In this document: in pieces, positions 43,157 through 53,627 of the stretch | How positions within the stretch are numbered: position 1 is the stretch's first letter | Layout: the number at the start of each line of letters is the position of its first letter | NCBI GenBank assembly: GCA_016196035.1 | Contig: JACPYM010000018.1 | Span: 1 to 63,066 of the forward strand | DNA from: Acidobacteriota bacterium | GTDB lineage: Bacteria; Acidobacteriota; Blastocatellia; RBC074 | Direction of reading: 5' to 3' | DNA length: 63,066 nt | Notes under the pieces: generated by a model | Seen by the model: only the letters and a program-made list of their open reading frames with translations | Told to the model about the DNA's origin: nothing | Databases searched by the model: none | Made by a program: the position numbers and the translations under genes

Positions 43157-43495
43157 TCAAGCGGCTTCAGCCAGGGTGAGCGGTTGTCCTTGGGCAAGAC
43201 CAATCACAATGTCTTTGGCAGGAATGCCGACTTCCAGCAGGTCTTGGCCGATGCCGTACTCAATGCCGTCGCGTTCAATCCAGATTTTCCCTTCGCGCAG
43301 GACGAGTTGCACGACCACATAATCTAAACGTCTACCCGGCAGGATCTCTGTGTCTATCAAACGGTATTCATCGTTCTGTGCATTGCACCGCACCGTTGAT
43401 TCATAGTTCGCCGGTTCTGCGGCCATTGCGGCATGCCGCTGTAAAACTTGCGTTATGAGTTCTCGATAACGCTCAAGTTTGGCTGTCTGATCCAT
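43157..43495 (-). CDS. xisI: XisI-like protein
   Basis: GAGGAGGTAAAGGC precedes the start. The 112-residue protein has the XisI pattern: [18 protein letters not shown], the middle [21 protein letters not shown], then [36 protein letters not shown]. XisI is the small partner of XisH; the pair was first seen as excision-controlling genes of the fdxN element in Anabaena. It lies 65 bases downstream of xisH and 26 bases upstream of the amidohydrolase. The pair here is not near any visible excision element. It is likely a nuclease accessory factor. Confidence 0.88.
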   Translation of the reverse strand: MDQTAKLERYRELITQVLQRHAAMAAEPANYESTVRCNAQNDEYRLIDTEILPGRRLDYVVVQLVLREGKIWIERDGIEYGIGQDLLEVGIPAKDIVIGLAQGQPLTLAEAA

Positions 43496-43560
43496 GCCTT
43501 TACCTCCTCTGTGACAGGGTCAAAAACAAGTACGTGAATTTGGCGGACGCGCAGATGAAA

Positions 43561-43893
43561 CTACAGCGCTTCGATCTTTAACAACTCATCCCAGGCTGTT
43601 TGGCTAATGGCCAGAAACAACTCCCGCTCAATCTGGGCATCGTGCAACACTGTGCGGTAAAGATCATATTGACCAATCGCCCGTTCAAAATTGTCCACCC
43701 GCGACGGCCCGCCAAATACTTTGATCTCAACCGCGATTGGTTCTGGCGCAGCGGCTTCCAAACGCTCGGCGGCCAGATCAATGTAAACGCGCAAGCCTTT
43801 GTGACGAATCGTCAGTGGATCATGCGTGATGCGCCAGCCATCCTTTTCCAATGCGCTGCGCAAATTTGCGTGAAAAGCATCGCGTCGAGGCAA
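43561..43893 (-). CDS. xisH: XisH-like endonuclease-fold protein
   Basis: The start is a TTG at 43893, six bases after AGGAG, because the family begins with MPRRD-like residues; no ATG fits. The 110-residue product has KDGWRITHDPL, VYIDLAAERL with Asp39, and AVEIKVFGG with Glu56 and Lys58, a PD-(D/E)xK nuclease core, then RAIGQYDLYRTVL. XisH pairs with XisI. It starts only three bases after the stop of the DUF1553 gene, with the ribosome site inside that gene's last codons. Confidence 0.9.
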   Translation of the reverse strand: MPRRDAFHANLRSALEKDGWRITHDPLTIRHKGLRVYIDLAAERLEAAAPEPIAVEIKVFGGPSRVDNFERAIGQYDLYRTVLHDAQIERELFLAISQTAWDELLKIEAL

Positions 43894-43896
43894 ACC

Positions 43897-47190
<3,294 letters not shown>

Positions 47191-47417
47191 TGCCGCGCTC
47201 TCAATAAAGGAAGATTTGGGAAGAGATGAATGCGGGCGGCAGTCAATTGTTTTAGGACTGTTGCTTGCCACCGTGATTGCGCGGCTAAGGTAACGCAGTT
47301 GATTGGATTAGCCAAGCTGTCGAAGTGGAGACCGAGAGGGCCCGTAGCGAAATGCGAGAACGGTTTGTAGCGGGTTTTAGGATAGAAGGTTTTGTCTGCT
47401 GAAATTGGGTCGCCACA

Positions 47418-47613
47418 TAAAGCCCTGAAAGGGCGCAATTCAATAGCCCAGGGCAACGCCCTGGGTGACGGCAATATGGAAGGAACAAGCCCTGATAAGG
47501 GCACAATAACGACGTTTATTGCGCCCTTTCAGGGCTTGAGAACCTCTCGGCTGTTACCAGGGGCGTCGCTTCGCTTTGCCCCTGGCTATTGAATGTCGCC
47601 CCGTTGGGGCTTG
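47418..47613. repeat. palindromic repeat cluster (family B), copy 2
   Basis: AAGCCCTGAAAGGGCGCAAT and TTGCGCCCTTTCAGGGCTT are inverted arms; between and after them are GCCCAGGGCAACGCCCTGGG and GCCCCGTTGGGGC. This matches the vocabulary at 2018-2199. It occupies the 460-base gap between the DUF1553 and sigma genes, where no gene is supported. Confidence 0.85.
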
Positions 47614-47651
47614 GGCCCAAGTTGCCCTTCCTGTTCCTTAGCTCAATGTAT

Positions 47652-48227
47652 TTACGCTGCCTGTGCCAATGCGCCCATCTGCATTGCTTTCGCCGCTCCA
47701 TTAGCCAACAGGCCGCAGGATTTGGCGTAGCTGGTCAATTCACTGCGCAACAACTTGCGCCCGCGATTGAGCCGCGACATCACCGTGCCGATGGGGATGT
47801 TCAAAATGCGCGCGACCTCTTTGTAGGCGAACTCTTCGACATCGGCCAGCAAGATCACAGCGCGGAAGTTTTCGGGCAAACGGTTGAGCGCCTGCAACAC
47901 TTCTTCGTCACTGAGATGCTGCGAGAGCGGCGCTTCATACGGCAGCGTTTCTAGCAAAAACTCTTCGCGCTCGCCCAGTGTCTGCAAGCGCCAGTTTTTG
48001 CGGCGATGATGCTGGATGACGTGAAAGAGAATCTTGAACAGCCAGGCCCGGCAATTCGTCCCAGCGGCAAAGCGGTGGAACGATTTCCAGGCTTGCAAAT
48101 AGGTCTCTTGCACCACGTCTTCGGCGGCGGTTTGATTGCCCAGCGTGTGGCGTGCGGCGCGGTAAAGGTCATTCAAATGCGGTAACGCGACCGTCTCGAA
48201 ATCTTCGTGGGTGAGCGTGGTAAACAT
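47652..48227 (-). CDS. ECF sigma factor
   Basis: The ATG at 48227 follows GCGAGGAGTACGACT. The 191-residue protein has sigma region 2 (LYRAARHTLGNQTAAEDVVQ to YLQAWKSFHRF) at 20-80 and region 4 (LNRLPENFRAVILLADVEEF to GTVMSRLNRGRKLLR) at 108-160. It is an extracytoplasmic-function sigma factor of the RpoE-like/SigE group. A C-terminal 30-residue tail (TSYAKSCGLLANGAAKAMQM) lies beyond region 4. No anti-sigma gene is next to it; instead a STAS-domain protein lies 82 bases upstream on the same strand. Which promoters it reads cannot be told. Confidence 0.92.
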   Translation of the reverse strand: MFTTLTHEDFETVALPHLNDLYRAARHTLGNQTAAEDVVQETYLQAWKSFHRFAAGTNCRAWLFKILFHVIQHHRRKNWRLQTLGEREEFLLETLPYEAPLSQHLSDEEVLQALNRLPENFRAVILLADVEEFAYKEVARILNIPIGTVMSRLNRGRKLLRSELTSYAKSCGLLANGAAKAMQMGALAQAA

Positions 48228-48309
48228 AGTCGTACTCCTCGCAAAGCCCAACGGGGCTTTGCCAAATTTCTGCTTCGTCTTTGGTCTCGGCCTGCTGTTG
48301 TGCGCGTGG

Positions 48310-48591
48310 TTAGGCGGCAGGCTTGGCGTTTGTCACGAGTCTGAGTTGCTCCGCCAAAAAGGGCGGACAGTTTTGCAGGTGAATGTGCTGGCGTTGCAGG
48401 TTGGCAAGCAGGCTCAAGCCGGCCGCATCAGCAAATGCCAGTTCGCGTAAATCCAGCGTTGCTGCCGTCGCCGCTGCCAGGAGGGTGGCGCATTGGCTAT
48501 GCAACAACTCCACCCAGGGGCCAGTCAGTCGCCCTTCCAGAATCAGCACCAAATCATCTTCTGTCGTTTTCTGTTCCGTAATCCGCAGCAT
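48310..48591 (-). CDS. STAS-domain protein (anti-sigma-antagonist-like)
   Basis: AAGGAGGGAGCGAG precedes this ATG, a very strong site. The 93-residue product is a single STAS domain: LVLILEGRLTGPW, ATLDLRELAFADAAGLSLLANL. STAS proteins bind anti-sigma kinases or transporters. A serine at the usual phosphorylation position would be S59 in GLSLLAN, but the typical DSSG form is altered to ADAAG, so phosphorylation control is doubtful. It is upstream of the ECF gene and probably co-transcribed. Confidence 0.85.
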   Translation of the reverse strand: MLRITEQKTTEDDLVLILEGRLTGPWVELLHSQCATLLAAATAATLDLRELAFADAAGLSLLANLQRQHIHLQNCPPFLAEQLRLVTNAKPAA

Positions 48592-48827
48592 CTCGCTCCC
48601 TCCTTCTCTCTACGCCCAGGGTATTGGCAAGGCTGGTGCCACGAAGGGGACAAGGTTTTGAGAAAGTGTCTAAACAGAGGGAAAGAAATATGTTTAGGCG
48701 ATGTGGCTGAGTATTCATAGTCGTTCAATTCCGAGTTTGGCCGCGACATTTCGCGGGCGATGTAGCTGTAGTCTATGAAATATCGTGGGTGATTCGTGGG
48801 AGTGGCCACGCGATTTCGTGGGTGCAA

Positions 48828-49076
48828 CCTGGGTACGCACCGCGGCTTTGCACAAACCGCTCAATTTGCATAAGTCGTTCAAGGTTTGCACAAATCGGTT
48901 AGTTACATTGCCTTATTTTGCAAGGCGATATGAGTCCCCGATTTGTGCAAAAATCCGAGTTGCACAAATCGGGGACTGTTTTCGCGCACCGCTTCCAGCG
49001 TGCAGGCGTCAAGTCAGAGTCGCTGGTTGACCGGTATAGCTTGCCAAGCCCGCACGCTGGAAGCGGTGTGTACCCG
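48828..49076. repeat. palindromic repeat (family D), copy 3, interrupted by a smaller element
   Basis: The outer arms CCTGGGTACGCACCGC and GCTGGAAGCGGTGTGTACCC are those of family D. Between 48844 and 48984 another element is inserted, bounded by CGCACCGC at 48836-48843 and again at 48985-48992. The insert ends with an 18-base hairpin at 48933-48977 (AGTCCCCGATTTGTGCAA / TTGCACAAATCGGGGACT). Confidence 0.8.
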
Positions 49077-49147
49077 GATTTGCTGGAATAAAACCGCCAG
49101 CCAACGCCATTACAACGCCGGACAGGAAAACTACGAGGGAGGGATAG

Positions 49148-49915
49148 ATGAGATTAAAAGAGAAAGTCGCATTGATTACTGGCAGCAGCCAAGGCATTGG
49201 CCGCGCCATCGCCGAACGCTTTGCCCGTGAGGGCGCAAGTGTCGTCATCAATTACAACCGTGGCGCGGGCGGTGCTGAAGAAGCCCTGGCCGCTATCCAG
49301 GCGGCGGGCGGGCGCGGCCTGATTGTGCAGGCCGATTTGGGCCAAGTCGCGGACATCCGCCGCCTGATCAACACCGCCGTCGAACATTTCGGACGCCTGG
49401 ACATTCTGGTCAACAACGCCGGGCTGGAAACGCACGCGCCGTTTTGGGAAGTCCACGAAGACGATTACGACCGCGTGCTCAACGTCAATTTGAAGGGCGT
49501 CTTCTTTGCCACCCAGGCCTTTGTGCAACACCTGCTGCCGCACAAACGGCGCGGCAAGGTCGTCAACATCAGTTCGGTGCACGAAGAGTTGCCCTTTCCC
49601 AATTTCACCGCTTACTGCGTCAGCAAGGGCGGCGTGAAGATGCTGATGCGCAACCTGGGCGTAGAGTTGGGGCCGCTCGGCATCAACATCAACAACATTG
49701 CGCCGGGCGCGATTGAGACGCCGATCAATACCAAACTGCTCAACGATCCGGCCAAACTGGGCGCGCTGCTCGGACAGATTCCGCTGGGCCGCCTGGGACA
49801 GCCGCATGACGTGGCGAGTTTGGCGGTCTTTCTGGCTTCGGACGAGAGCGATTACGTGACCGGCTCGACCTTTTATGTGGATGGCGGGCTGACCTGGAAT
49901 TATCAGGAGCAGTAA
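49148..49915 (+). CDS. short-chain dehydrogenase, glucose 1-dehydrogenase-like
   Basis: GAGGGAGGGATAG precedes this ATG. The 255-residue cytoplasmic enzyme has TGSSQGIG at 11-18, NNAG at 89-92, Ser142/143 (NISSVHE) and the YxxxK pair Tyr156-Lys160, then INNIAPGAIETP and the C-terminal DGGLTWNYQEQ. This fits classical SDRs of the glucose 1-dehydrogenase type, which oxidise sugars or polyols with NAD(P). It is the first gene on the plus strand after the sigma/STAS pair. Substrate is inferred from the family only. Confidence 0.88.
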   Translation: MRLKEKVALITGSSQGIGRAIAERFAREGASVVINYNRGAGGAEEALAAIQAAGGRGLIVQADLGQVADIRRLINTAVEHFGRLDILVNNAGLETHAPFWEVHEDDYDRVLNVNLKGVFFATQAFVQHLLPHKRRGKVVNISSVHEELPFPNFTAYCVSKGGVKMLMRNLGVELGPLGININNIAPGAIETPINTKLLNDPAKLGALLGQIPLGRLGQPHDVASLAVFLASDESDYVTGSTFYVDGGLTWNYQEQ

Positions 49916-50072
49916 AAGCAGGGGTAGTGGGTCAATGGGGAGAGAGTCACGCCGCAGATCAACGCTGACCGACGCAGAGCAATTCAATTGGCTAACAGGA
50001 CTGCTCCGCGTTTTTCCAGCGTTCATCCGCGGCCAGACCTCTCCTCTTTGAGCCACTACCAAAGCAGGAACA

Positions 50073-50339
50073 ATGATGGCGGCAACGTTGGTCTGGGTGA
50101 CGACAATTTATGCTTTGCTGGGTTTGCTTTTTGCGCCGGCGTTTGTGGCCTTTGGCGTGACGCGACTGGATGCGGCGGCACGGGGCACGGGGTTGGGCTT
50201 CCGGTTGTTGATTCTGCCTGGAGTCGCTGCCCTGTGGCCGCTGCTGTTGTGGCGTTGGTTGCAAGGTCAGCCGGAGCCACCCGTCGAAATCAACGCGCAT
50301 CGCCGCTGGGATAGTACCGCGCGCGTCAGCAAGCGGTGA
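50073..50339 (+). CDS. small membrane protein of the heme/Rieske operon
   Basis: ATGs at 50073 and 50076 both follow AGGAACA. The 88-residue product has two hydrophobic helices at about 5-30 and 43-62 (TLVWVTTIYALLGLLFAPAF, FRLLILPGVAALWPLLLWRW), with the loop GVTRLDAAARGTGLG. It resembles small proteins encoded next to membrane-bound Rieske/ferric-reductase-like proteins. Its last nine residues (DSTARVSKR) and stop come from the palindrome at 50313-50402, so the native C-terminus was probably shorter or different. Confidence 0.7.
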   Translation: MMAATLVWVTTIYALLGLLFAPAFVAFGVTRLDAAARGTGLGFRLLILPGVAALWPLLLWRWLQGQPEPPVEINAHRRWDSTARVSKR

Positions 50340-50402
50340 CTGCAAGCAAGCCCTCATATTCGTTGTGTGATGGCTCCGCTGGCTGACGCGCGCGGTACTG
50401 TT
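50313..50402. repeat. palindromic repeat (family H), copy 2
   Basis: Arms AGTACCGCGCGCGTCAGC and GCTGACGCGCGCGGTACT. It carries the stop of the preceding gene and ends 25 bases before the next start. Related to 23785-23902. Confidence 0.85.
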
Positions 50403-50426
50403 GCGGCCAGACATTCTGAGGACAAG

Positions 50427-50576
50427 ATGATTCGTTCGTTGCGACGTGCTCACAACAGAATTTTTTGGATGGCGGCAATCCTCTTGCCGCTGCTCTTGCT
50501 GAGTGCCCTGTGGGTGCGGCGGCCCTTCCCGTTGAATTCACAATTGCCTGCTAATCCCGTCGGAGAGGCCCGATGA
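50427..50576 (+). CDS. short single-span membrane protein of the same operon
   Basis: TGAGGACAAG precedes the ATG at 50427. The 49-residue product has a basic N-terminus (MIRSLRRAHNRIFW), one hydrophobic helix (MAAILLPLLLLSALWV) and a short polar tail. Its stop overlaps the next start (ATGA), implying coupling to the Rieske protein. It probably supports assembly or acts as a small subunit; too short for family assignment. Confidence 0.7.
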   Translation: MIRSLRRAHNRIFWMAAILLPLLLLSALWVRRPFPLNSQLPANPVGEAR

Positions 50577-51604
50577 GTCACGCCTACCAAGCCATCAGTT
50601 GGAACCGGCAGAAGCGCGTTTATGACGGCGTGCTGACCAGCGGTGTCTTCGGCTACCTGGCGTTGTTCATCGGCCTGAGCGCCTGGGCGAGTCCGCATGC
50701 GACGATTGAGACGCTGTTGATTCGCGCGTTCGGCACCGGGGCGTTGCTGCTGTTGCATCTCGTCTTAATGATCGGCCCGGCCTGTCGTTTGTGGCCGCAG
50801 TTGTTGCCGCTGCTGTACAACCGGCGGCACCTGGGTGTGACGACATTTTTGCTGGGACTGGCGCACGGCGGTTTCGCCCTCATTCAATTCCACGCGCTGG
50901 GCGATCTGAATCCGTTGGTGAGCCTGTTGGTCAGCAATACGCGCTATGACAGTTTGGCGCATTTCCCCTTTCAGCAGTTGGGACTGGTGGCGTTGCTGAT
51001 CCTGTTTTTGATGGCCGCCACCAGTCACGATTTTTGGCTGAAGCAATTGAGCGCTCCAGTCTGGAAGCGGCTGCACATGCTGGTTTATCTGGCTTACGGC
51101 CTGTTGCTCGCACACGTGGCGCTGGGCGTCTTGCAGGCCGAGACGAATCTGTTGTTGGCCGTCGTGCTGACCTTCGGCTTGGCGAGCGTACTGACTTTGC
51201 ACCTGGTGGCGGCGCAACGCGAACACAAGGCCGATGTCGAATTGCCTGCCGCTGCCGAGTTTGTGCCCGTTTGTACGCTGGCTGAAATTCCCGAAAAGCG
51301 CGCGCGCATCGTGACCTTGGCGGGCGAACGGGTGGCGATTTTCAAATATGACGGCCAGGTCTCGGCGCTCTCGAACGTCTGCCAGCACCAGAACGGGCCG
51401 CTGGGCGAAGGCCGTATCATTGACGGTTGCGTGACCTGCCCGTGGCACGGATTTCAGTATCTGCCCGCGACCGGCGCAGCACCCGCGCCCTTCACCGAAA
51501 AGGTGCCGACCTTTCGCGTCAAAGTCATCGGGCAACAGGTTTACGTTGATCCGCGCCCGCAAGCGCCGGGTTGTATAGCAGGCTGCCAGCCTGCTGCGGG
51601 CTGA
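50573..51604 (+). CDS. ferric-reductase-like heme b membrane protein fused to a Rieske domain
   Basis: The 343-residue protein has six or so hydrophobic helices in residues 25-215 with paired histidines as heme b ligands (candidates H62, H98, H168, H181), typical of the ferric reductase-like transmembrane fold. A C-terminal Rieske [2Fe-2S] domain follows: CQH at 270-272 and CPWH at 289-292. Electrons would pass between membrane heme and a cytoplasmic or periplasmic iron-sulfur centre. The last residues (GCIAGCQPAAG) and stop come from the palindrome at 51571-51703. It is the core of the four-gene operon 50073-52464. Its redox partner and substrate are unknown. Confidence 0.85.
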   Translation: MSHAYQAISWNRQKRVYDGVLTSGVFGYLALFIGLSAWASPHATIETLLIRAFGTGALLLLHLVLMIGPACRLWPQLLPLLYNRRHLGVTTFLLGLAHGGFALIQFHALGDLNPLVSLLVSNTRYDSLAHFPFQQLGLVALLILFLMAATSHDFWLKQLSAPVWKRLHMLVYLAYGLLLAHVALGVLQAETNLLLAVVLTFGLASVLTLHLVAAQREHKADVELPAAAEFVPVCTLAEIPEKRARIVTLAGERVAIFKYDGQVSALSNVCQHQNGPLGEGRIIDGCVTCPWHGFQYLPATGAAPAPFTEKVPTFRVKVIGQQVYVDPRPQAPGCIAGCQPAAG

Positions 51605-51703
51605 AGGAGGCGAGCCTTGCGGGACAGCGTGAACCAGTGTCGCCCGGTGTCGCCCAGTGTCGTAAAGATCAAGTCAACAGCAGGCTGGCAGCCTGCTGTA
51701 CAA
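51571..51703. repeat. palindromic repeat (CAGCAGGCTGGCAGCCTGCTG family J)
   Basis: Arms TTGTATAGCAGGCTGCCAGC (51571 on) and GCTGGCAGCCTGCTGTACAA (to 51703), each itself a palindrome. It contains the stop of the Rieske gene and ends 17 bases before the GTG of the next gene. Confidence 0.88.
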
Positions 51704-51720
51704 CCAGCAAGGACGGCCAC

Positions 51721-52464
51721 GTGCCAGAGTTAAACCAGGATGAGTTTTATATCGGCTATTTGCCACGTGCGCCGCGCGGTGTGGCGAAGCTGTTGCGGCG
51801 TGTCGTGACCGCGCTCTTTTGCGGCGGCGTGCTCGTGGCGCTGGTGCTGGCGTTTGGGCAACAGCGGCTGCCATTGAGCGTCTTCGAGTTTCAACAATAC
51901 CGCGCCTACACCGGCGTCCTGCACGCCACGCCGTATCCGGCCTTGCTGGTGCAAACCGGGAATTCGCTGACGCAATACCTGTTGGTCGCGCCGGGCAAGC
52001 ACCGGGCGGAAGTCGGCGCGTTTGACGGACAGATCGTCAAGCTGCGCGCGGCGTTGATTCAGCGCGACGGGACGCAGATGCTCGAACTCGCGCCGGATTC
52101 GCTGACGGTCACGGCGGCTGCGTCCCTGCCGCTGCCAGCTAAAACCGAACTCGGCACGTTCACGCTGGTGGGCGAGATCGTAGACAGCAAGTGTTACCTG
52201 GGCGTGATGAATCCCGGCCACACCAAGCCGCACCGCGATTGCGCGGTGCGGTGCCTTAGCGGCGGCATCCCGCCTTTGTTCATCGCGCGCGATGCGCAGG
52301 GGAACGAATTAAAGCTGCTGCTGACCGATGCGCAGGGCGCGCCGGTCAATCAGGCCGTGTTGGACATGGTGGCCGAACCGTTGGAAATCACCGGGCGCGT
52401 TGTGCGTGAGGGAACGCAGTATTACTTGCAGGCCGACCCGCCGACGTACCGGCGTGTGAGATAG
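51721..52464 (+). CDS. membrane-anchored protein with a Cys/His motif, operon partner of the Rieske protein
   Basis: AAGGACGGCCAC leads to a GTG at 51721, and no ATG fits. The 247-residue product has one membrane helix at about 29-47 and an exported part with two beta subdomains. The second contains the striking segment CYLGVMNPGHTKPHRDCAVR with Cys158, His167, His171, Cys174 and Cys178, a likely metal- or heme-copper-binding or disulfide motif. It ends with EGTQYYLQADPP, a small OB-like strand. It closes the operon with the heme/Rieske protein and could be its electron donor or acceptor. I do not know a named family. Confidence 0.8.
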   Translation: MPELNQDEFYIGYLPRAPRGVAKLLRRVVTALFCGGVLVALVLAFGQQRLPLSVFEFQQYRAYTGVLHATPYPALLVQTGNSLTQYLLVAPGKHRAEVGAFDGQIVKLRAALIQRDGTQMLELAPDSLTVTAAASLPLPAKTELGTFTLVGEIVDSKCYLGVMNPGHTKPHRDCAVRCLSGGIPPLFIARDAQGNELKLLLTDAQGAPVNQAVLDMVAEPLEITGRVVREGTQYYLQADPPTYRRVR

Positions 52465-52514
52465 CCGCACCATTTACTGCCAATCGCACGCTCTCTGGTT
52501 TAGACTCCGCCGCG

Positions 52515-53627
52515 ATGAAAACGACCTTTCCATTGCCGCAAGTGCTCGCCTTCCGGCTAGCGCGACACCACCTGACTGATGCCGCGTCTGCCGAATTGAC
52601 CGGCGTGTGCCGCGACATCGGCGGCTTGCAAGCGCAAATCAACAGCGCCGCGCGTCTGGCCGCCTGGGCGCGCGTGCCGGGGTTGACCCAAACAGAAATC
52701 CAAACGGCGCTCTATCAGCAACGCGCGCTGGTCAGGACTTCGTGCATGCGGCAAACCCTGCACCTGATTACGGCGGCGGATTTCGCGCTATACATCAATG
52801 CCTTGCGACAAAGCCGGGTGACCGCATTGTTGCGCGTGGCCGCCAAGTTCGGCGTGACGCGCCAGCATGCCGATGCATTGAATGCCTGTTTTCTGGCTGC
52901 GCTCAGTGGCGGGCCTTTGCCACGGCGCGCGCTGCTCGAACGCATTCAACCGTTGGTCGGCCAAGAGGTGCGCGCGTGGATGAACGTGGTCTGGGGCATT
53001 CAGGTCTTTCGTCTGGCGCTGGTCGAAGGGTTGATTTGTTACGGCCCTGACCAGGGGGCCGAGGGTACTTATGTGCGCGTGGATCAATGGTTGCCCGCGC
53101 AACTTGCGCTTGAACCCGCCGCCGCCTTGGCGGAGTTATTGCGCCGCTACCTGCGGACTTATGGCCCGGCCACGCCCAAAGATTTCGCCAAATGGACGGG
53201 CAATCCGATGCCGGAAATCAAAGCGGCCTGGGCGGCAGTGCAGGACGAATTGGTCGAGGTCTCAATGGCCGGCACGCCCGGCTGGTTGTTGCGCGATGAT
53301 TTGCCCGCGTTGCAGCGCAGTGCGCCGGTGGCGGCGCACCTGCGCTTGCTGCCGAGTTTCGATCCCTGGGTGTTGGGACACGCCGATAAAAATCAGTTGG
53401 TGGACGCACAACATTACAAACGCATCTTTCGCAGCGCCGCTTGGGTCTCGCCCGTCGTGTTGCTGAATGGCCGCGCCGCTGGCGTGTGGTCGCACCGGCG
53501 GCAGGGTAAAAGGTTGTTGGTAGAAATCGAGCCGTTCGAGAAATTCAGCAAACCTGTCCGCAAATTGATTGAAGCCGAAGCCGCGCGGCTGGGCGCATTT
53601 CTTGGAGCAGAAGCAGCCGTGCACTAA
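52515..53627 (+). CDS. AlkZ-like winged-helix DNA glycosylase family protein
   Basis: The 370-residue protein is of the HTH_42/AlkZ-like family: LTGVCRDIGGLQAQINS with the Q39-A-Q41 signature, TSCMRQTLHLITAADF, RRALLERI, RRYLRTYGPATPKDFAKWTG and LLPSFDPWVLGHADK, then VVLLNGRAAGVWSHRR. AlkZ removes alkylated bases and opens interstrand crosslinks; related proteins have unknown DNA roles. No ribosome site is seen, but TAGACT stands nine bases before the ATG, so a leaderless message is possible. Its stop overlaps the stop of the convergent regulator gene by four bases. Confidence 0.85.
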   Translation: MKTTFPLPQVLAFRLARHHLTDAASAELTGVCRDIGGLQAQINSAARLAAWARVPGLTQTEIQTALYQQRALVRTSCMRQTLHLITAADFALYINALRQSRVTALLRVAAKFGVTRQHADALNACFLAALSGGPLPRRALLERIQPLVGQEVRAWMNVVWGIQVFRLALVEGLICYGPDQGAEGTYVRVDQWLPAQLALEPAAALAELLRRYLRTYGPATPKDFAKWTGNPMPEIKAAWAAVQDELVEVSMAGTPGWLLRDDLPALQRSAPVAAHLRLLPSFDPWVLGHADKNQLVDAQHYKRIFRSAAWVSPVVLLNGRAAGVWSHRRQGKRLLVEIEPFEKFSKPVRKLIEAEAARLGAFLGAEAAVH

